DNA of 64,000 bases from Candidatus Poribacteria bacterium (GCA_028820655.1 JAPPIK010000042.1:1-64000), one strand, 5' to 3'; positions 8,297 through 18,749 are shown, counted from the first letter of the stretch. Made by a program: numbers and translations. The notes: generated by a model not told the origin, from the sequence alone.

Positions 8297-9094
8297 TCAA
8301 GGCTGAATCTGGTCGAGCTTGTCCACACATTCCTCATGAAGTTTGCCATTGGTCGCCAAAAAAGGCACGCTGGCGCCGCGGTATGCGGATGAGTCAGTCG
8401 ACAATGGAAAAATAGGTTCTCCGCTCGGGAGTGACACACGTCCACCCGCCGCCTCCAATATGGCTGTCGCAGCGGTCACGTCCCATAGTTTTGTCGTATA
8501 ATCAAGACTACCGTCAAAATGTCCCGCAGCGACTCCGCAGATGTGAAGAGCAGCCGAACCGAGTGACCGTCCCTTTGCAAGATTCTGCATAAAGGGGTTT
8601 AGAGCTTTCATTACCTCGGAGGAAAATCCAAATAGGCCAATGGGGTCCAATTCTGCTCGTCTGTTGGCTTGGATAGCTTTACCATTGAGTGTCGCAGCAC
8701 GATCTTTCGTCGCACTAAACATCCTGTCTGTGTTGGGGTCGAAGACGACCCCTAGAATCGGGCTCCCATTGGCCAACAGTCCTATAGCCACCGAAAAGAT
8801 GGGCAATCCCGCCGCATAATTGGCAGTTCCGTCTAGAGGATCGGTAACCCAACAATTTTCGGACTCCACGTCCGACAACCCAAACTCCTCTCCGAGAGTA
8901 GAGTCATTTGGGAATAGTGACTCGAGACTCGCTTTGATGAACTGTTCAGAGGCCTTGTCCGCCTCCGTCACAATGTCGCCGATGCCCTTATACTCCACTT
9001 TGGAAATCCTGCCAAAATAATCCATTAAGATTTCGCCGGCATCCCGTGCTATATTCTCAACAGATTCCAGCATTTCCGCAGGATCGTTTGTCAA
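8297..9094 (-). CDS. Inositol monophosphatase-family phosphatase
   Basis: 265 residues. It has the metal-dependent sugar/inositol phosphatase signatures: GEEFG (about 73-77), WVTDPLDGTANYAAGLP (about 87-103, the metal-binding DPLDGT) and LWDVTAATAILEAAGG near 208-223. These enzymes remove phosphate from inositol-1-phosphate or related phosphates (3'-phosphoadenosine phosphate, fructose-1,6-bisphosphate) with Mg2+. Sequence alone does not choose among SuhB-, CysQ- and histidinol-phosphatase-like roles. It lies 140 bp upstream of the selenoprotein on the same strand. No signal peptide is seen. Confidence 0.9.
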   Translation of the reverse strand: MTNDPAEMLESVENIARDAGEILMDYFGRISKVEYKGIGDIVTEADKASEQFIKASLESLFPNDSTLGEEFGLSDVESENCWVTDPLDGTANYAAGLPIFSVAIGLLANGSPILGVVFDPNTDRMFSATKDRAATLNGKAIQANRRAELDPIGLFGFSSEVMKALNPFMQNLAKGRSLGSAALHICGVAAGHFDGSLDYTTKLWDVTAATAILEAAGGRVSLPSGEPIFPLSTDSSAYRGASVPFLATNGKLHEECVDKLDQIQP

Positions 9095-9180
9095 TAGTCC
9101 TGTTTCCTATGGTCGCAAAGTCGTTCAAATTGTGAAGTGGGAGAATCTTCCAAGTCGCAGCGTCAAGCAGCCATTATGAA

Positions 9181-11349
9181 TTATTCAAGTTCCGCACTTG
9201 AATCGGTACTCCCAATTCTGGATCTCAACTGCTTCAGGCGCTGATTGATGTTTTTATTGTATCTGTTCCCTTCTACATATGTTTCCCATACAGCCAATGC
9301 CTCGTCATCATAACCTTGGGAGAGGTAATACTCGCCGAGGGCTACCGGGGCAAAGTCGGAGTGTGGGGCTTTCTCAATGGCTTTCTTGAAGGATTCGATG
9401 GCAGTGCCGGTATCGCCCTTTATCAAAGCGATTTCTCCCTGTCCGTAGGGTACAAGCGGGTGATCGGGAAATCCGGCAACCAATTCATCCATCAGTTCCT
9501 TCGCTTGGTCTTCTTGTCCGAGTTTAAGAGCCGCCATCGCGGTACGAATCGTCGAATAAACAATTCTTTTTTCTCGCTTTCGCTTTTCTTCCCGCACTAC
9601 CGCCCTTTGTACCGCTATTCTTTCTCGAATGGGTTCTAGTCTTTGCTCATTTATTCCCTCGACACGAAGCAAATCGTCAACGCCTTCATATGGCCGTCCC
9701 GCCACGATGGCATTTGCCAAAGTAGAGCCAATCCCGGGCAAATTGGTCAGGCGGTCAACAGAGTCCATATTTATGTCGACTTTGCCGCCGCGTTTGGCGT
9801 TCCGCAATGCCGCGGAATAGTTTGATTTGGCTCTTCCATAACTTTCGTACTTGTAACAAACGTCAGCAATCGCCATCTTGTTCTCATAGATATCCCCCTT
9901 GCCTACAACAATGTTTTGAAAGGTAACCGCCCGTGTTCGATTCTTCATGCGTTTGTAGACATCCGGAAGCCATTGCAGCGCGTCCATGAAGTCTGGTTTG
10001 ACAGCAACGGCGCGCTCGAAGGATTCACGCTCCATATCCAGGTTTCCCATCTTTTGGTAAGCGAGACCGAGCCGAAAATAGACTTCGGCATCCTTGCTTT
10101 GATTGAAGCCTAATACGGAGTTATAGACTGCTATTGCTTTTTCGTAAGATTCTCGCCTATCATCTTCTGAATCCATAATCTTGGCATCACTGTAATGATT
10201 CTGTCCCGTAGTGATGACGGCATCAAGAACGCGGCGGTCCCTTTTTACCGCCTCTCTGAGCATCTCTTTAGCTCGTTTGTGCATGCCCAATTTGCGATAG
10301 CAGACGGACAGGCGCACATAGGAATACGGATCAATTTTGGCATTGTCGGCTTTCGCCCGATGGATGGCGTCAAACAAAAGGGCTCCCGCATCGCGATAGT
10401 ATTCATCTCCATAGAGAAATTCCGCAATCATAAGTTCTGCATCGTAGTAAGTACCATCTTGATCGGCTTGTACGCCGCGCTGGCCGCCAAAATTTCGCAT
10501 GACCTCTTGTGCGCTAATGCCAAAACCGGAATCCGGTATTTGGGCGGTAGTACCCATGGCGCGGCTTTTCTCAACGCCGCCACGCGGACGGTTCATTTCG
10601 CGGCGATTGTTTTGCCGCTCAATGGCACGCCCCACTTTGGTTGAGGAGGGGTCGTCAGGTTTAGGGATACTCGCGCCGATTTCGGTCAGTTCTTTTTTTG
10701 CTTCACTGATTTGATCTTCAACGCCTTCGAGTCTACCATACTTCTTTACAATTGATTGGTACGTTCGTTTGGCTTCTTGTTGGTCCTTTAGATTGTTCTT
10801 TTGAATTCTGGCTTTATTGACAAGTGCTAGGGCCGCACGGTTGCTCGTTGGATGGCGATTCGCAAAGTTATCATATATCTCCGCAGCTTGTTTGTAGTCC
10901 TTTGCTTCTTCAAAACTCTTGGCAAGCATGAGTTGTGCACTGTTACTTAGTTCTAATTCGGCGAAACTGTTCACAACCGTATCAAACTGTTCTTGTGCAG
11001 ATTTATAATCCTTAGATCGAAAATGATGCATACCCAATTCATAATGGGCATTCGCCGCTTCTTGACTCTTTGGTTCGGATGAGATTACCTCCCGATACAA
11101 TGTCACACCTTGATCCGGTTGATTCAACTTTTTGACGTAGAGCTTCGCCATCTCAAGTTGGGCCTCACGAGCTTCGACAGTTCCGGGTTTTGCATCGACA
11201 ACGGTTTGGTATACCTCGATGGCACCGTGGTAATCCTTCGCTTCGATTAATTTGTCGACTTTGTTAGAGACACCTCCCGAGATGCAAGCGGCGTGCGATA
11301 GGACGACTAAGCAACTTAGAATTAAAATACAGCGTTTCGCAAATTTCAT
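9181..11349 (-). CDS. TPR lipoprotein with embedded ComEA-like helix-hairpin-helix
   Basis: 722 residues. The N-terminus has a signal sequence ending in a lipobox-like SHAAC (Cys22), predicting a lipid-anchored envelope protein. TPR units fill about residues 30-220, 300-515 and 590-715. The first block resembles BamD/YbgF-type repeats (AHYELGMHHFRSKDYKSAQE). Between TPR blocks lies a ComEA-like helix-hairpin-helix (about 528-575: LTNLPGIGSTLANAIVAGRP, then LLRVEGINEQRLEPI), normally a DNA-binding fold. A basic, low-complexity stretch (about 225-285) separates the first two blocks. Function is unknown. It is the last gene before the sdh operon on the same strand, 215 bp away. Confidence 0.82.
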   Translation of the reverse strand: MKFAKRCILILSCLVVLSHAACISGGVSNKVDKLIEAKDYHGAIEVYQTVVDAKPGTVEAREAQLEMAKLYVKKLNQPDQGVTLYREVISSEPKSQEAANAHYELGMHHFRSKDYKSAQEQFDTVVNSFAELELSNSAQLMLAKSFEEAKDYKQAAEIYDNFANRHPTSNRAALALVNKARIQKNNLKDQQEAKRTYQSIVKKYGRLEGVEDQISEAKKELTEIGASIPKPDDPSSTKVGRAIERQNNRREMNRPRGGVEKSRAMGTTAQIPDSGFGISAQEVMRNFGGQRGVQADQDGTYYDAELMIAEFLYGDEYYRDAGALLFDAIHRAKADNAKIDPYSYVRLSVCYRKLGMHKRAKEMLREAVKRDRRVLDAVITTGQNHYSDAKIMDSEDDRRESYEKAIAVYNSVLGFNQSKDAEVYFRLGLAYQKMGNLDMERESFERAVAVKPDFMDALQWLPDVYKRMKNRTRAVTFQNIVVGKGDIYENKMAIADVCYKYESYGRAKSNYSAALRNAKRGGKVDINMDSVDRLTNLPGIGSTLANAIVAGRPYEGVDDLLRVEGINEQRLEPIRERIAVQRAVVREEKRKREKRIVYSTIRTAMAALKLGQEDQAKELMDELVAGFPDHPLVPYGQGEIALIKGDTGTAIESFKKAIEKAPHSDFAPVALGEYYLSQGYDDEALAVWETYVEGNRYNKNINQRLKQLRSRIGSTDSSAELE

Positions 11350-11564
11350 GTCTGTCTTCTCCTTTGTCCTTTAAATACACTTCATTTTGACTTATGTTCA
11401 TCCGAAATGGAGTAGAAGTAAATCATCAAGAATACAAGCAACGTCGACTTTTCCATTCAACAGGGTAGAGAGAGCGGGTGGATCGATAAACGGGTAAAGC
11501 GAATACCGACAAACTGCATCCGGTAAGTTTAACGTTAGTCATCAAGGCTCGGTTGGCAATAAAC

Positions 11565-12314
11565 CTAGGTTCGCGATCGGAAAATTCGGAAAAGTTTTCT
11601 CAGCGGGTCGTAAAACTGATCGACTACGCGTTCCTTGAGCGGAATGATGGCGTTATCCGTGATCGTAATATGTTCAGGGCAGACCTTCGTGCAGCATTTC
11701 GTAATGTTGCAATAGCCGATTCCATCCGATTCCTTCAGCTCTTCAAGGCGGTTTTCGGTGTCGAGAGGGTGCATTTCCAAGGCGGCGTTATGGACAAAAT
11801 ATCGAGGTCCAATGAACTCTTTGTGGAGATGATGATCGCGGAGTACGTGGCAAACGTCTTGGCAAAGAAAGCACTCGATACATTTGCGGAATTCTTGTAC
11901 CCTGTCTATGTCTTCCTGCGCCATCCGCCAGGTGCCGTCTTCCGCGTCGGGGGGACGCGGGTTGAACTTCTTTATCTTCGTCTTGACTTCAAAATTCCAT
12001 GACACGTCCGTGACAAGGTCTTTAATTAGTGGAAACGCGCGCATCGGTTCAATGGAAATTGGTTGGTCTAGCGGCAATTCGTTCAATCGAGTCATGCACA
12101 TCAATTTGGGATTGCCATTGACTTCGGCGGAACAAGAACCGCATTTTCCGGCTTTGCAGTTCCACCGAACCGCGAGATCGTTCGCCTGCTGCGCTTGGAT
12201 CTGATGCACCGCATCGAGCACAACCATCCCTTCGGAGACCTCGCTTTCATAATCGACGAACGCCGCGTTGTTGGCGTCGCCGCGCCAAATCTTGAACGTT
12301 GCCGTTGCCATCAA
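11565..12314 (-). CDS. sdhB: Succinate dehydrogenase/fumarate reductase iron-sulfur subunit
   Basis: 249 residues. The N-terminal ferredoxin-like domain has the [2Fe-2S] ligands in WNCKAGKCGSCSAEV (about 52-66) with a further Cys in LMCMTRL. The C-terminal domain has the cluster motifs CIECFLCQDVC (about 140-150) and CNITKCCTKVCP (about 197-208), which carry the [4Fe-4S] and [3Fe-4S] centres. It passes electrons from the flavoprotein to the membrane subunit. The start ATG overlaps the sdhA stop by 4 bp, indicating translational coupling. Confidence 0.95.
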   Translation of the reverse strand: MMATATFKIWRGDANNAAFVDYESEVSEGMVVLDAVHQIQAQQANDLAVRWNCKAGKCGSCSAEVNGNPKLMCMTRLNELPLDQPISIEPMRAFPLIKDLVTDVSWNFEVKTKIKKFNPRPPDAEDGTWRMAQEDIDRVQEFRKCIECFLCQDVCHVLRDHHLHKEFIGPRYFVHNAALEMHPLDTENRLEELKESDGIGYCNITKCCTKVCPEHITITDNAIIPLKERVVDQFYDPLRKLFRIFRSRT

Positions 12315-14134
12315 CCCATCTCCTCTATTATCGCTTGAAGGTCATCGCGAACTGGCGGTATCGGCTCGCGCCTGACCTCCATAGTGCCATCCTCACTCTT
12401 CTGTACGACCGTGTTATATTTTCCTGCGCCCGGCTCTTCTTTTTCGGGATAGTCGTCGCGTGAATGTGCACCGATGCTTGCTTTTCGTTCTGAGGCTGCA
12501 AGCGCAATCGATTCGGACACGGTCATCAAACTATGCAAGTCTAAAGCCGTATGCCACCCAGGATTGTATTCTCGATTTCCCCCAATGCTAATCTGCTCGG
12601 ACTGATCCATTAGATTTTGAATCTGAACTCGTGCGTTGTTCAGTCCCTCCTCGCTCCGGGCGATTCCCACAAGTTCCTGCATCAGATCTTGAAGGTTGTA
12701 TTGAATTTGGAATGGGTTCGCGCCATTGGAATCGGCGTCACTATTGAAAAATCGCAATGCCCAACTTGCCGACGATTCAATCTCCGTGCCGCTGAGTGTA
12801 GCTTCACTGTTTTCTTTTGCAAACTTTGCAGCGTACTCTCCGGCACGTTTCCCAAGAACTAGGAGGTCGGAAAGTGAGTTTCCTCCAAGTCGATTAGCTC
12901 CGTGTAGCCCCGCGCCACATTCACCGCTGGCGAACAAACCGGGTACGCAAGTCATCTGAGAATCGCCATCGACTCGTATTCCACCCATAATGTAGTGAGT
13001 AGTAGGACCGACCTCCATTGGTTCTTTCGTTATGTCAAGATCGGCCAATTGCATAAATTGATGGTACATACTCGGCAATTTGCGTTTGATGTGGACTTCC
13101 GAATTTGACAACTTTTCCTTAATCCATGAAATGTCAAGAAACACGCCACCGTGCGGACTACCTCGTCCTTCTTGAACTTCGCTAACAATGCATCTCGCCA
13201 CATGATCGCGGGTAAGTAACTCAGGAGGTCGTCGCGCATTTCGATCGCCTTGCGTATATCGCCAACCCTCCTCGGGATCGTCGGATGTCTGATTGACATA
13301 GAGTTCGGGAATATGGTCGAACATAAAGCGCTCACCTAGATTGTTTTTCAGAATCCCACCTTCTCCCCGTACTCCTTCTGTAACCAATATTCCGCGCACA
13401 CTCGGAGGCCATACCATGCCCGTAGGATGAAACTGAACAAACTCCATGTCGATAAGTTCGGCGCCTGCGTGGTAGGCAAGCGAATGGCCATCGCCGGTAT
13501 ATTCCCAACTATTGCTTGTGATCTTGTAAGCTTTGCCCACACCGCCGGTCGCGAGCACAATTGCCTTCGCACAAAACAGTTTGAATCGTCCCTTCTCTCG
13601 TTCGTAACCAAACGCCCCCGAAATGCGATCACCGTCTTTAAGAATGGAGACGACGGTGCATTCCATATGCACATCGACGCCTTGATGGATCCCATGATCT
13701 TGGAGAACTCGAATCATCTCCAAGCCGGTTCGGTCACCGACGTGAGCAAGTCGCGGATATTGATGTCCGCCGAAATTGCGTTGTAGGATGCGACCATCGG
13801 AAGTGCGGTCGAAAAGCGCGCCCCAAGCTTCCAATTCACGCACCCGATCAGGCGCCTCTTTGGCGTGGATTTCAGCCATACGCCAATTGTTGAGATACTG
13901 TCCGCCTCGCATGGTGTCGGCAAAGTGAACTTTCCAACTATCCCTTTCATCCACATTAGCCAACGCCGCGGCGACGCCCCCTTCCGCCATTACAGTGTGC
14001 GCCTTACCCAATAGAGACTTGCACACCAATCCCACGGACACCCCGGCCGAAGACGCTTCGATTGCGGCGCGAAGCCCTGCGCCGCCGGCGCCAATCACCA
14101 ATACATCATACGTGTGTGTGTCGTATTGGCTCAT
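12311..14134 (-). CDS. sdhA: Succinate dehydrogenase/fumarate reductase flavoprotein subunit
   Basis: 607 residues. The FAD-binding motif VLVIGAGGAGLRAAIEA (about 11-27) and the histidine in KAHTVMAEGG (about 44-53, the usual site of covalent FAD attachment) are present. So are the active-site region QFHPTGMVWPP and the capping/arginine region HGANRLGGNSLSDLLV. It oxidises succinate to fumarate in the TCA cycle and respiratory chain, or the reverse. The gene lies between the membrane subunit (1-bp overlap) and sdhB (4-bp overlap). The pairing with a five-helix membrane protein resembles the actinobacterial-type complex. Confidence 0.95.
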   Translation of the reverse strand: MSQYDTHTYDVLVIGAGGAGLRAAIEASSAGVSVGLVCKSLLGKAHTVMAEGGVAAALANVDERDSWKVHFADTMRGGQYLNNWRMAEIHAKEAPDRVRELEAWGALFDRTSDGRILQRNFGGHQYPRLAHVGDRTGLEMIRVLQDHGIHQGVDVHMECTVVSILKDGDRISGAFGYEREKGRFKLFCAKAIVLATGGVGKAYKITSNSWEYTGDGHSLAYHAGAELIDMEFVQFHPTGMVWPPSVRGILVTEGVRGEGGILKNNLGERFMFDHIPELYVNQTSDDPEEGWRYTQGDRNARRPPELLTRDHVARCIVSEVQEGRGSPHGGVFLDISWIKEKLSNSEVHIKRKLPSMYHQFMQLADLDITKEPMEVGPTTHYIMGGIRVDGDSQMTCVPGLFASGECGAGLHGANRLGGNSLSDLLVLGKRAGEYAAKFAKENSEATLSGTEIESSASWALRFFNSDADSNGANPFQIQYNLQDLMQELVGIARSEEGLNNARVQIQNLMDQSEQISIGGNREYNPGWHTALDLHSLMTVSESIALAASERKASIGAHSRDDYPEKEEPGAGKYNTVVQKSEDGTMEVRREPIPPVRDDLQAIIEEMG

Positions 14135-14931
14135 TAAAAAAATCTCCAGTCAGTCAAAATCTCCATAGAGCACAATCGAACATAGATGTCCGAAAACCCT
14201 ACCCAGCAGAGGCTCATCCATGCCCACATCATATGTCGGCGATTCAGACAACTGACGCAATTGTACGTTGACTGGCGCACCGGCGCGCTCGAAAGTCGGT
14301 CGAGAAATCCGCCAACAAGATGGCGAAGCGAGTGGCAGCCAAGTGTGTATCCGCCGAGAAAGAAAACGTTGCCAACGAGTATTAGGGAACCGATACCAAC
14401 CCCGAATGTCGTACCACTTCCGTCTTTGAACCAGAAACCCTTCCACGCATCATGAGAAAGAAAAATTAAAAAGAGTAAGGCAAAATAAAGGAAATAACGA
14501 TGCACATTCTGGATGATTAGCGGGAATGAATGTTCGCCACGATACCCCTTTCGAGGTTCGCCGATGGTGCATGAAAGCGGGTCTGCCCAAAACGCCTTGT
14601 AATACGCACCCCGGTAATAGTAGCACGTCAAACGAAAACCGAGCGGAGCCCACAGAATAAGAAAAGCAGGAGAAAACGGAAGCCAAAGCGGCCACCAACC
14701 GGGTTTATCTCCGAACCAACTGTGATATGAACTTCCAAAGAGCTCCGGCGAATAAAATGGAGATAGATACGGTCCAAAGGTGTAATGGGCATTCTGAAAA
14801 GCTGCCCAAGCCGAATAGATGCCAAACGTGGTCAATCCCAGGAACACGACCAAAGGTTGCAACCACCAAGCATCTTGGCGTGTCGTTTCGCCGAACCGTC
14901 GTTCCTCCAACGTTAATTCGGGATGCGTCAT
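14134..14931 (-). CDS. Succinate dehydrogenase membrane anchor-like protein
   Basis: 265 residues with five predicted membrane segments (about 23-45, 85-107, 143-160, 176-198, 234-255). It is the first gene of the sdh operon, and its last base overlaps sdhA. It resembles the large single-subunit membrane proteins that accompany SdhAB in some Actinobacteria and other phyla rather than short SdhC/SdhD pairs. Several histidines (for example CHSLRHL near 199-205) could ligate haem, but this is not established. Role inferred: quinone-reactive membrane anchor. Confidence 0.8.
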   Translation of the reverse strand: MTHPELTLEERRFGETTRQDAWWLQPLVVFLGLTTFGIYSAWAAFQNAHYTFGPYLSPFYSPELFGSSYHSWFGDKPGWWPLWLPFSPAFLILWAPLGFRLTCYYYRGAYYKAFWADPLSCTIGEPRKGYRGEHSFPLIIQNVHRYFLYFALLFLIFLSHDAWKGFWFKDGSGTTFGVGIGSLILVGNVFFLGGYTLGCHSLRHLVGGFLDRLSSAPVRQSTYNCVSCLNRRHMMWAWMSLCWVGFSDIYVRLCSMEILTDWRFF

Positions 14932-15164
14932 AAACAGTTTTTCCTCCGAATGGTTCCTATGTCTATGCAGGTTTTGAATAACCCGAAACTCTGGTTTCTC
15001 ATTGTGAACCGGCGTGCGATTGACAATTCTTACGAGAACCGGAAAGCCTTAAGTTAACACATGGGGGATTGGAAAATCAACTCTTTTTCCGTGCCTGCTT
15101 TCGCCATTATTACGCACATGTCATTGTAGAATTGGTTCAATCATACGGCTTCTTTGGCTGATGT

Positions 15165-16115
15165 CTAGTTAAACCTTGCAACCTGTTTCCTCAACAATTC
15201 TATGTTTTCCTCAATGTCCTCTCGATCAGGTGCGTTGCCTGCAATTCGCAAGTATTCCTCGAAAGATTTTAACGACTTGCCGTAAGCGCCGGTTTTGTAA
15301 TAGAGATAACCAAGATCATGATGTTCCTGTGCGAGATCGGGAAAGAGACTAGATATGCGCTCACAGGCCGCAACAGCACGAGTATATGCTTTCTCTCTGA
15401 AGTGGATTTGTTTGAGATTACGCAGGATTCTCGCCAGAATCTCCCTATTGCTGGTTTGTCTTAAGAATTCGGGTTTTAGTGGGGTAGGCTGTTGGAAAAC
15501 AGTTTCCAACTGTTCGAGCATCGCATCGTCGGACAGGATTCGCCCGTCGTGAAACGGATCAATATAGGTTTCAAGGTACTCACCCTTATGTTTGACTATG
15601 AAATGCCCGGGGAAACCGACACCAACGATTGGGAGTCCGATTCGCTTGCTCGTTTCGATGTACACAACCGAGAGGGTAATCGGGATACCGAGTTTCCGCT
15701 CAAGTACATCGTTAAGATAGCTATTTTGTGGGTTGTAATAGTCGTCTTTGTTTCCTTTAAACGATTTCTCGGCGAACAGGTAGTGATTTAACTGCGCGAT
15801 TTGCCGCCCCGGATTAGTAGCTTCCCCAATCTGATCCCTCACTTCCAGTGCCATTCGATCCAACTGTTCCATATAGGTACTCGTGTCAAGCCCAGGGTAC
15901 GCGTCTTTGGCAATTAGAAGCGCGCCTAAACCAAGGTCGATTTCCGAATCTTTGCATTGTGTAAGGGAGTAGAACAGGTCGTCGTGTTTTCTATCCATGT
16001 TATTGTTAATGCTAAGCAATCCAAACGTTGGGGGAGCTAATCTCCGCACGAATAGTCCCGGTGTTGTCCACGAAACCGAATCATGGATAATTATAAACGC
16101 CGTGTTTTTCCCCAT
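15165..16115 (-). CDS. SirB1/transglutaminase-like protein with TPR tail
   Basis: 316 residues if started at 16115, which overlaps the upstream gene by 35 bp. An ATG at 15996-15998 (MDRKHDDLFYSL) gives 277 residues and fits the family length better, though its ribosome binding site is weak. The core (about 110-200) has the SirB1 pattern LGIPITLSVVYIETSKRIGL followed by GVGFPGHFIVKH, a degenerate transglutaminase-like fold. The C-terminal third contains TPR-like helices (DLGYLYYKTGAYGKSLKSFE). Biochemical function is not established for the family. Confidence 0.82.
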   Translation of the reverse strand: MGKNTAFIIIHDSVSWTTPGLFVRRLAPPTFGLLSINNNMDRKHDDLFYSLTQCKDSEIDLGLGALLIAKDAYPGLDTSTYMEQLDRMALEVRDQIGEATNPGRQIAQLNHYLFAEKSFKGNKDDYYNPQNSYLNDVLERKLGIPITLSVVYIETSKRIGLPIVGVGFPGHFIVKHKGEYLETYIDPFHDGRILSDDAMLEQLETVFQQPTPLKPEFLRQTSNREILARILRNLKQIHFREKAYTRAVAACERISSLFPDLAQEHHDLGYLYYKTGAYGKSLKSFEEYLRIAGNAPDREDIEENIELLRKQVARFN

Positions 16116-17136
16116 CTTCCGTAACCGGCGATTCTGTTGAGTTTTGGTTGGCGTGAAATTCGCGGAGAATGCAATTTACAATTTCATCGTTATACGGCTG
16201 CGCGTTAATCTTTCCCTGATTGGCCTCCCATGCCATACGTGCCGCCGCCTCGAAATATTCGCCGTGCTTGTACGCATCCAATAAATCAATACCTCTGGAA
16301 AAAGTCCCGTGTCCGACCCAATAAAGAATATAGCGCATTGCGTTTTCCGGGTGGGAAGGAGAATCCTCCATTTTGAAGAGACGAAGACTCTCGTGAGATA
16401 GTTCCGGTATTCCCGGCGCCCGTTCTTGGACGAATCCGATTCCTCCACAGCCCTCGTACATTATTGGAGTTTCCGGCTCATAGCCCTTTAAAAAATCATA
16501 GAATCGCGATGGGTGTCCGTACTCAGTCCGAGAGATGAGATTCAGGAACTTTGGCTGTAGGTGGACCAAAGCTTTGAATCCATGTGTTTCCAATTGATCG
16601 AAGATTAGCATGTAGTGGAACATCTCGCTCGTTGGCCTAGTTGCGTTCTGTTTCTCCGATTTTAGCCGAGATGCCGATTGTGTGCCGAAACGCATGCGGT
16701 AATGGATTCCATCTGACTCCACTTCGACAATCGCCAAATTCAGCGCCGGATGTTCCAGCGAGATCATGTCCAGCCTTGCTCCGGATTTTGTAAATAGCAC
16801 GCGCCGTCCAGCCAAGCTAGGTACGGAAATCGTGCGTGGTAACGTGTATCGCGGCGATTCGACGTATGGGAGCAGACAATCGGGATCGATTGACTCATCG
16901 AGCAGCGCGCCCATGTTCCCCGCGGATCCCCACAAATACCCGTGGGTATGTGCATGACTCCCTACCCAACCCATCTGGCCTATGAAAACGCCGAGCTCAC
17001 TATCTGGTGAAATTGGCCGCAGATTGTGCTGATACCCTCGTGCACACCATTGGCGGTCTCGAAAACTCCGCGGCGGTGGGGGCGATAGGTCCCTTGTAAG
17101 GAATGGGTTAGCCAAGGAATAGTCACTCATAACCAT
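16081..17136 (-). CDS. Conserved-looking protein of unknown function
   Basis: 351 residues (or two fewer from the second ATG, which is better spaced from AAGGTG). I do not recognise the family. It is soluble with no signal peptide. Notable segments are VGSHAHTHGYLWGSAGNMG (about 58-76) and YEGCGGIGFVQERAPGIPEL (about 238-257). The histidine-rich HAHTHG could bind metal but is not a known signature. It overlaps the SirB1-like gene if that gene uses its upstream start, and is divergent from fumC. Confidence 0.75.
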   Translation of the reverse strand: MVMSDYSLANPFLTRDLSPPPPRSFRDRQWCARGYQHNLRPISPDSELGVFIGQMGWVGSHAHTHGYLWGSAGNMGALLDESIDPDCLLPYVESPRYTLPRTISVPSLAGRRVLFTKSGARLDMISLEHPALNLAIVEVESDGIHYRMRFGTQSASRLKSEKQNATRPTSEMFHYMLIFDQLETHGFKALVHLQPKFLNLISRTEYGHPSRFYDFLKGYEPETPIMYEGCGGIGFVQERAPGIPELSHESLRLFKMEDSPSHPENAMRYILYWVGHGTFSRGIDLLDAYKHGEYFEAAARMAWEANQGKINAQPYNDEIVNCILREFHANQNSTESPVTEDGEKHGVYNYP

Positions 17137-17222
17137 TTCACCTTGATAGTTCGCGAATCTTAGTCAGAGAATATATCATGCTGCACGAGGACTTATCAAC
17201 CCAAATCCTCACCAAATTCGAT

Positions 17223-17252
17223 TGAGCAACACAGGTGGAAAGTGCTATAATA
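17223..17252 (+). promoter_or_regulatory. Sigma-70-type promoter for fumC
   Basis: TTGAGC (17223-17228), an 18-bp spacer and TATAAT (17247-17252), ending 48 bp upstream of the fumC start. Confidence 0.65.
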
Positions 17253-17300
17253 CGCGATGGTTGTTAACTCTGTTGAACGGCATATCGGAGCAGAATTACG

Positions 17301-18695
17301 ATGAAAACAAGAATCGAATTGGACAGTATGGGCGAAATTGAGGTGCCTGCCGATCGGTATTGGGGCGCACAAACACAAAGATCGCTACAGAACTTTGAAA
17401 TCGGAGAAGAGCGTTTCCCGCGAGAAATGCTGTGGGCGCTAGGGATTGTCAAACAAGCGGTTGCCGAAGTCAATTCGCAACTTGGGTTGCTTGAGCCGGA
17501 CACGGCCGGAGTAATTGTGCAGGCAGCTCAGGAGGTGATAAACGGTGAATTGGACGACCACTTTCCGCTAGTTGTATGGCAGACAGGAAGCGGCACCCAG
17601 ACCAACATGAATACGAATGAGGTGATTGCAAACCGGGCGATTGAAATGCTCGACGGCGCTCCGGGAAGCAAAGAACCTATCCATCCCAACGATCACATTA
17701 ACAAGTCGCAATCCACCAATGACGCGTTTCCGACAGCTATTCACGTGGCTATTGTCGATCGCGTTTACAATCACCTAATACCAGAAGTGACATCGCTGCG
17801 AGATGCATTTTCGGATAAAGCTGAAGCGTTTTCCGATATAGTAAAGACAGGGCGAACCCATTTAATGGACGCCACTCCTTTGACTTTAGGGCAAGAATTT
17901 GCCGGTTATGCACAACAATTGACCAACGCGATACGAGCTATCGATCATGTGTCACCGCATTTGCATGAGTTACCGATCGGCGGCACAGCCGTTGGGACGG
18001 GACTAAATACCCACCCGGAATACGCCAATCGGGCGGTTGCAGCAATCAACGAACGTACGGGAATGCAATTTGTATCGGCGCCCAGTAAGTTTGAAGCCCT
18101 AGGTGCGCGCGACGCAGTTGTTGAAGCCAGCGGAGCATTCAAAGTGTTGGCAATTTCGCTGTTCAAAATCGCCAATGACATCCGGTGGCTGGGCAGCGGT
18201 CCCCGTTGTGGACTAGGGGAACTGTTTTTGCCCGAAAACGAGCCCGGAAGTTCCATCATGCCAGGGAAAGTTAACCCTACGCAGTGTGAGGCAATGCTAA
18301 TGGTTTGCGCCCAAGTGATTGGTAACGACGCGGCAATCGCGTTTTCCGGAGCGTCAGGTAACCTCGAACTGAATGTGTTCATGCCCGTTATTGCGTTTAA
18401 TGCGCTACAATCCGTTCGTCTACTGGGAGATGCTTGTAGTTCGTTCCGTAAGAACTGCGTCGTCGGTATCGAACCAAATCGGAAACAGATTGAAAAGTAT
18501 CTGAACGAGTCCTTAATGTTGGTAACAGCGCTGAATCCCCACATCGGTTATGACAATGCGGCTCGAGTCGCCAAAAAAGCGCACAGTGAAGAAAAGACGC
18601 TGCGCCAAGCAGCGCTCGAACTGGAACTTCTGACAGGACCGGAATTCGATGCGATTGTGGTACCGCAAAAAATGCTTGGACCCAACGTAGGTTGA
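17301..18695 (+). CDS. fumC: Class II fumarate hydratase
   Basis: 464 residues, the usual FumC length. It interconverts fumarate and malate in the TCA cycle without an iron-sulfur cluster. Class II landmarks are clear: [18 protein letters not shown] (about 94-111), [18 protein letters not shown], the [11 protein letters not shown] segment, and the superfamily signature [17 protein letters not shown] with the catalytic serine loop. It has its own promoter and is separated from sdh by two unrelated genes, so it is not co-transcribed with it. Confidence 0.96.
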   Translation: MKTRIELDSMGEIEVPADRYWGAQTQRSLQNFEIGEERFPREMLWALGIVKQAVAEVNSQLGLLEPDTAGVIVQAAQEVINGELDDHFPLVVWQTGSGTQTNMNTNEVIANRAIEMLDGAPGSKEPIHPNDHINKSQSTNDAFPTAIHVAIVDRVYNHLIPEVTSLRDAFSDKAEAFSDIVKTGRTHLMDATPLTLGQEFAGYAQQLTNAIRAIDHVSPHLHELPIGGTAVGTGLNTHPEYANRAVAAINERTGMQFVSAPSKFEALGARDAVVEASGAFKVLAISLFKIANDIRWLGSGPRCGLGELFLPENEPGSSIMPGKVNPTQCEAMLMVCAQVIGNDAAIAFSGASGNLELNVFMPVIAFNALQSVRLLGDACSSFRKNCVVGIEPNRKQIEKYLNESLMLVTALNPHIGYDNAARVAKKAHSEEKTLRQAALELELLTGPEFDAIVVPQKMLGPNVG

Positions 18696-18749
18696 AGGGT
18701 GTAGACGCTGTTCATTGACGTCTGATACCATACACATTAACCATTCCTA

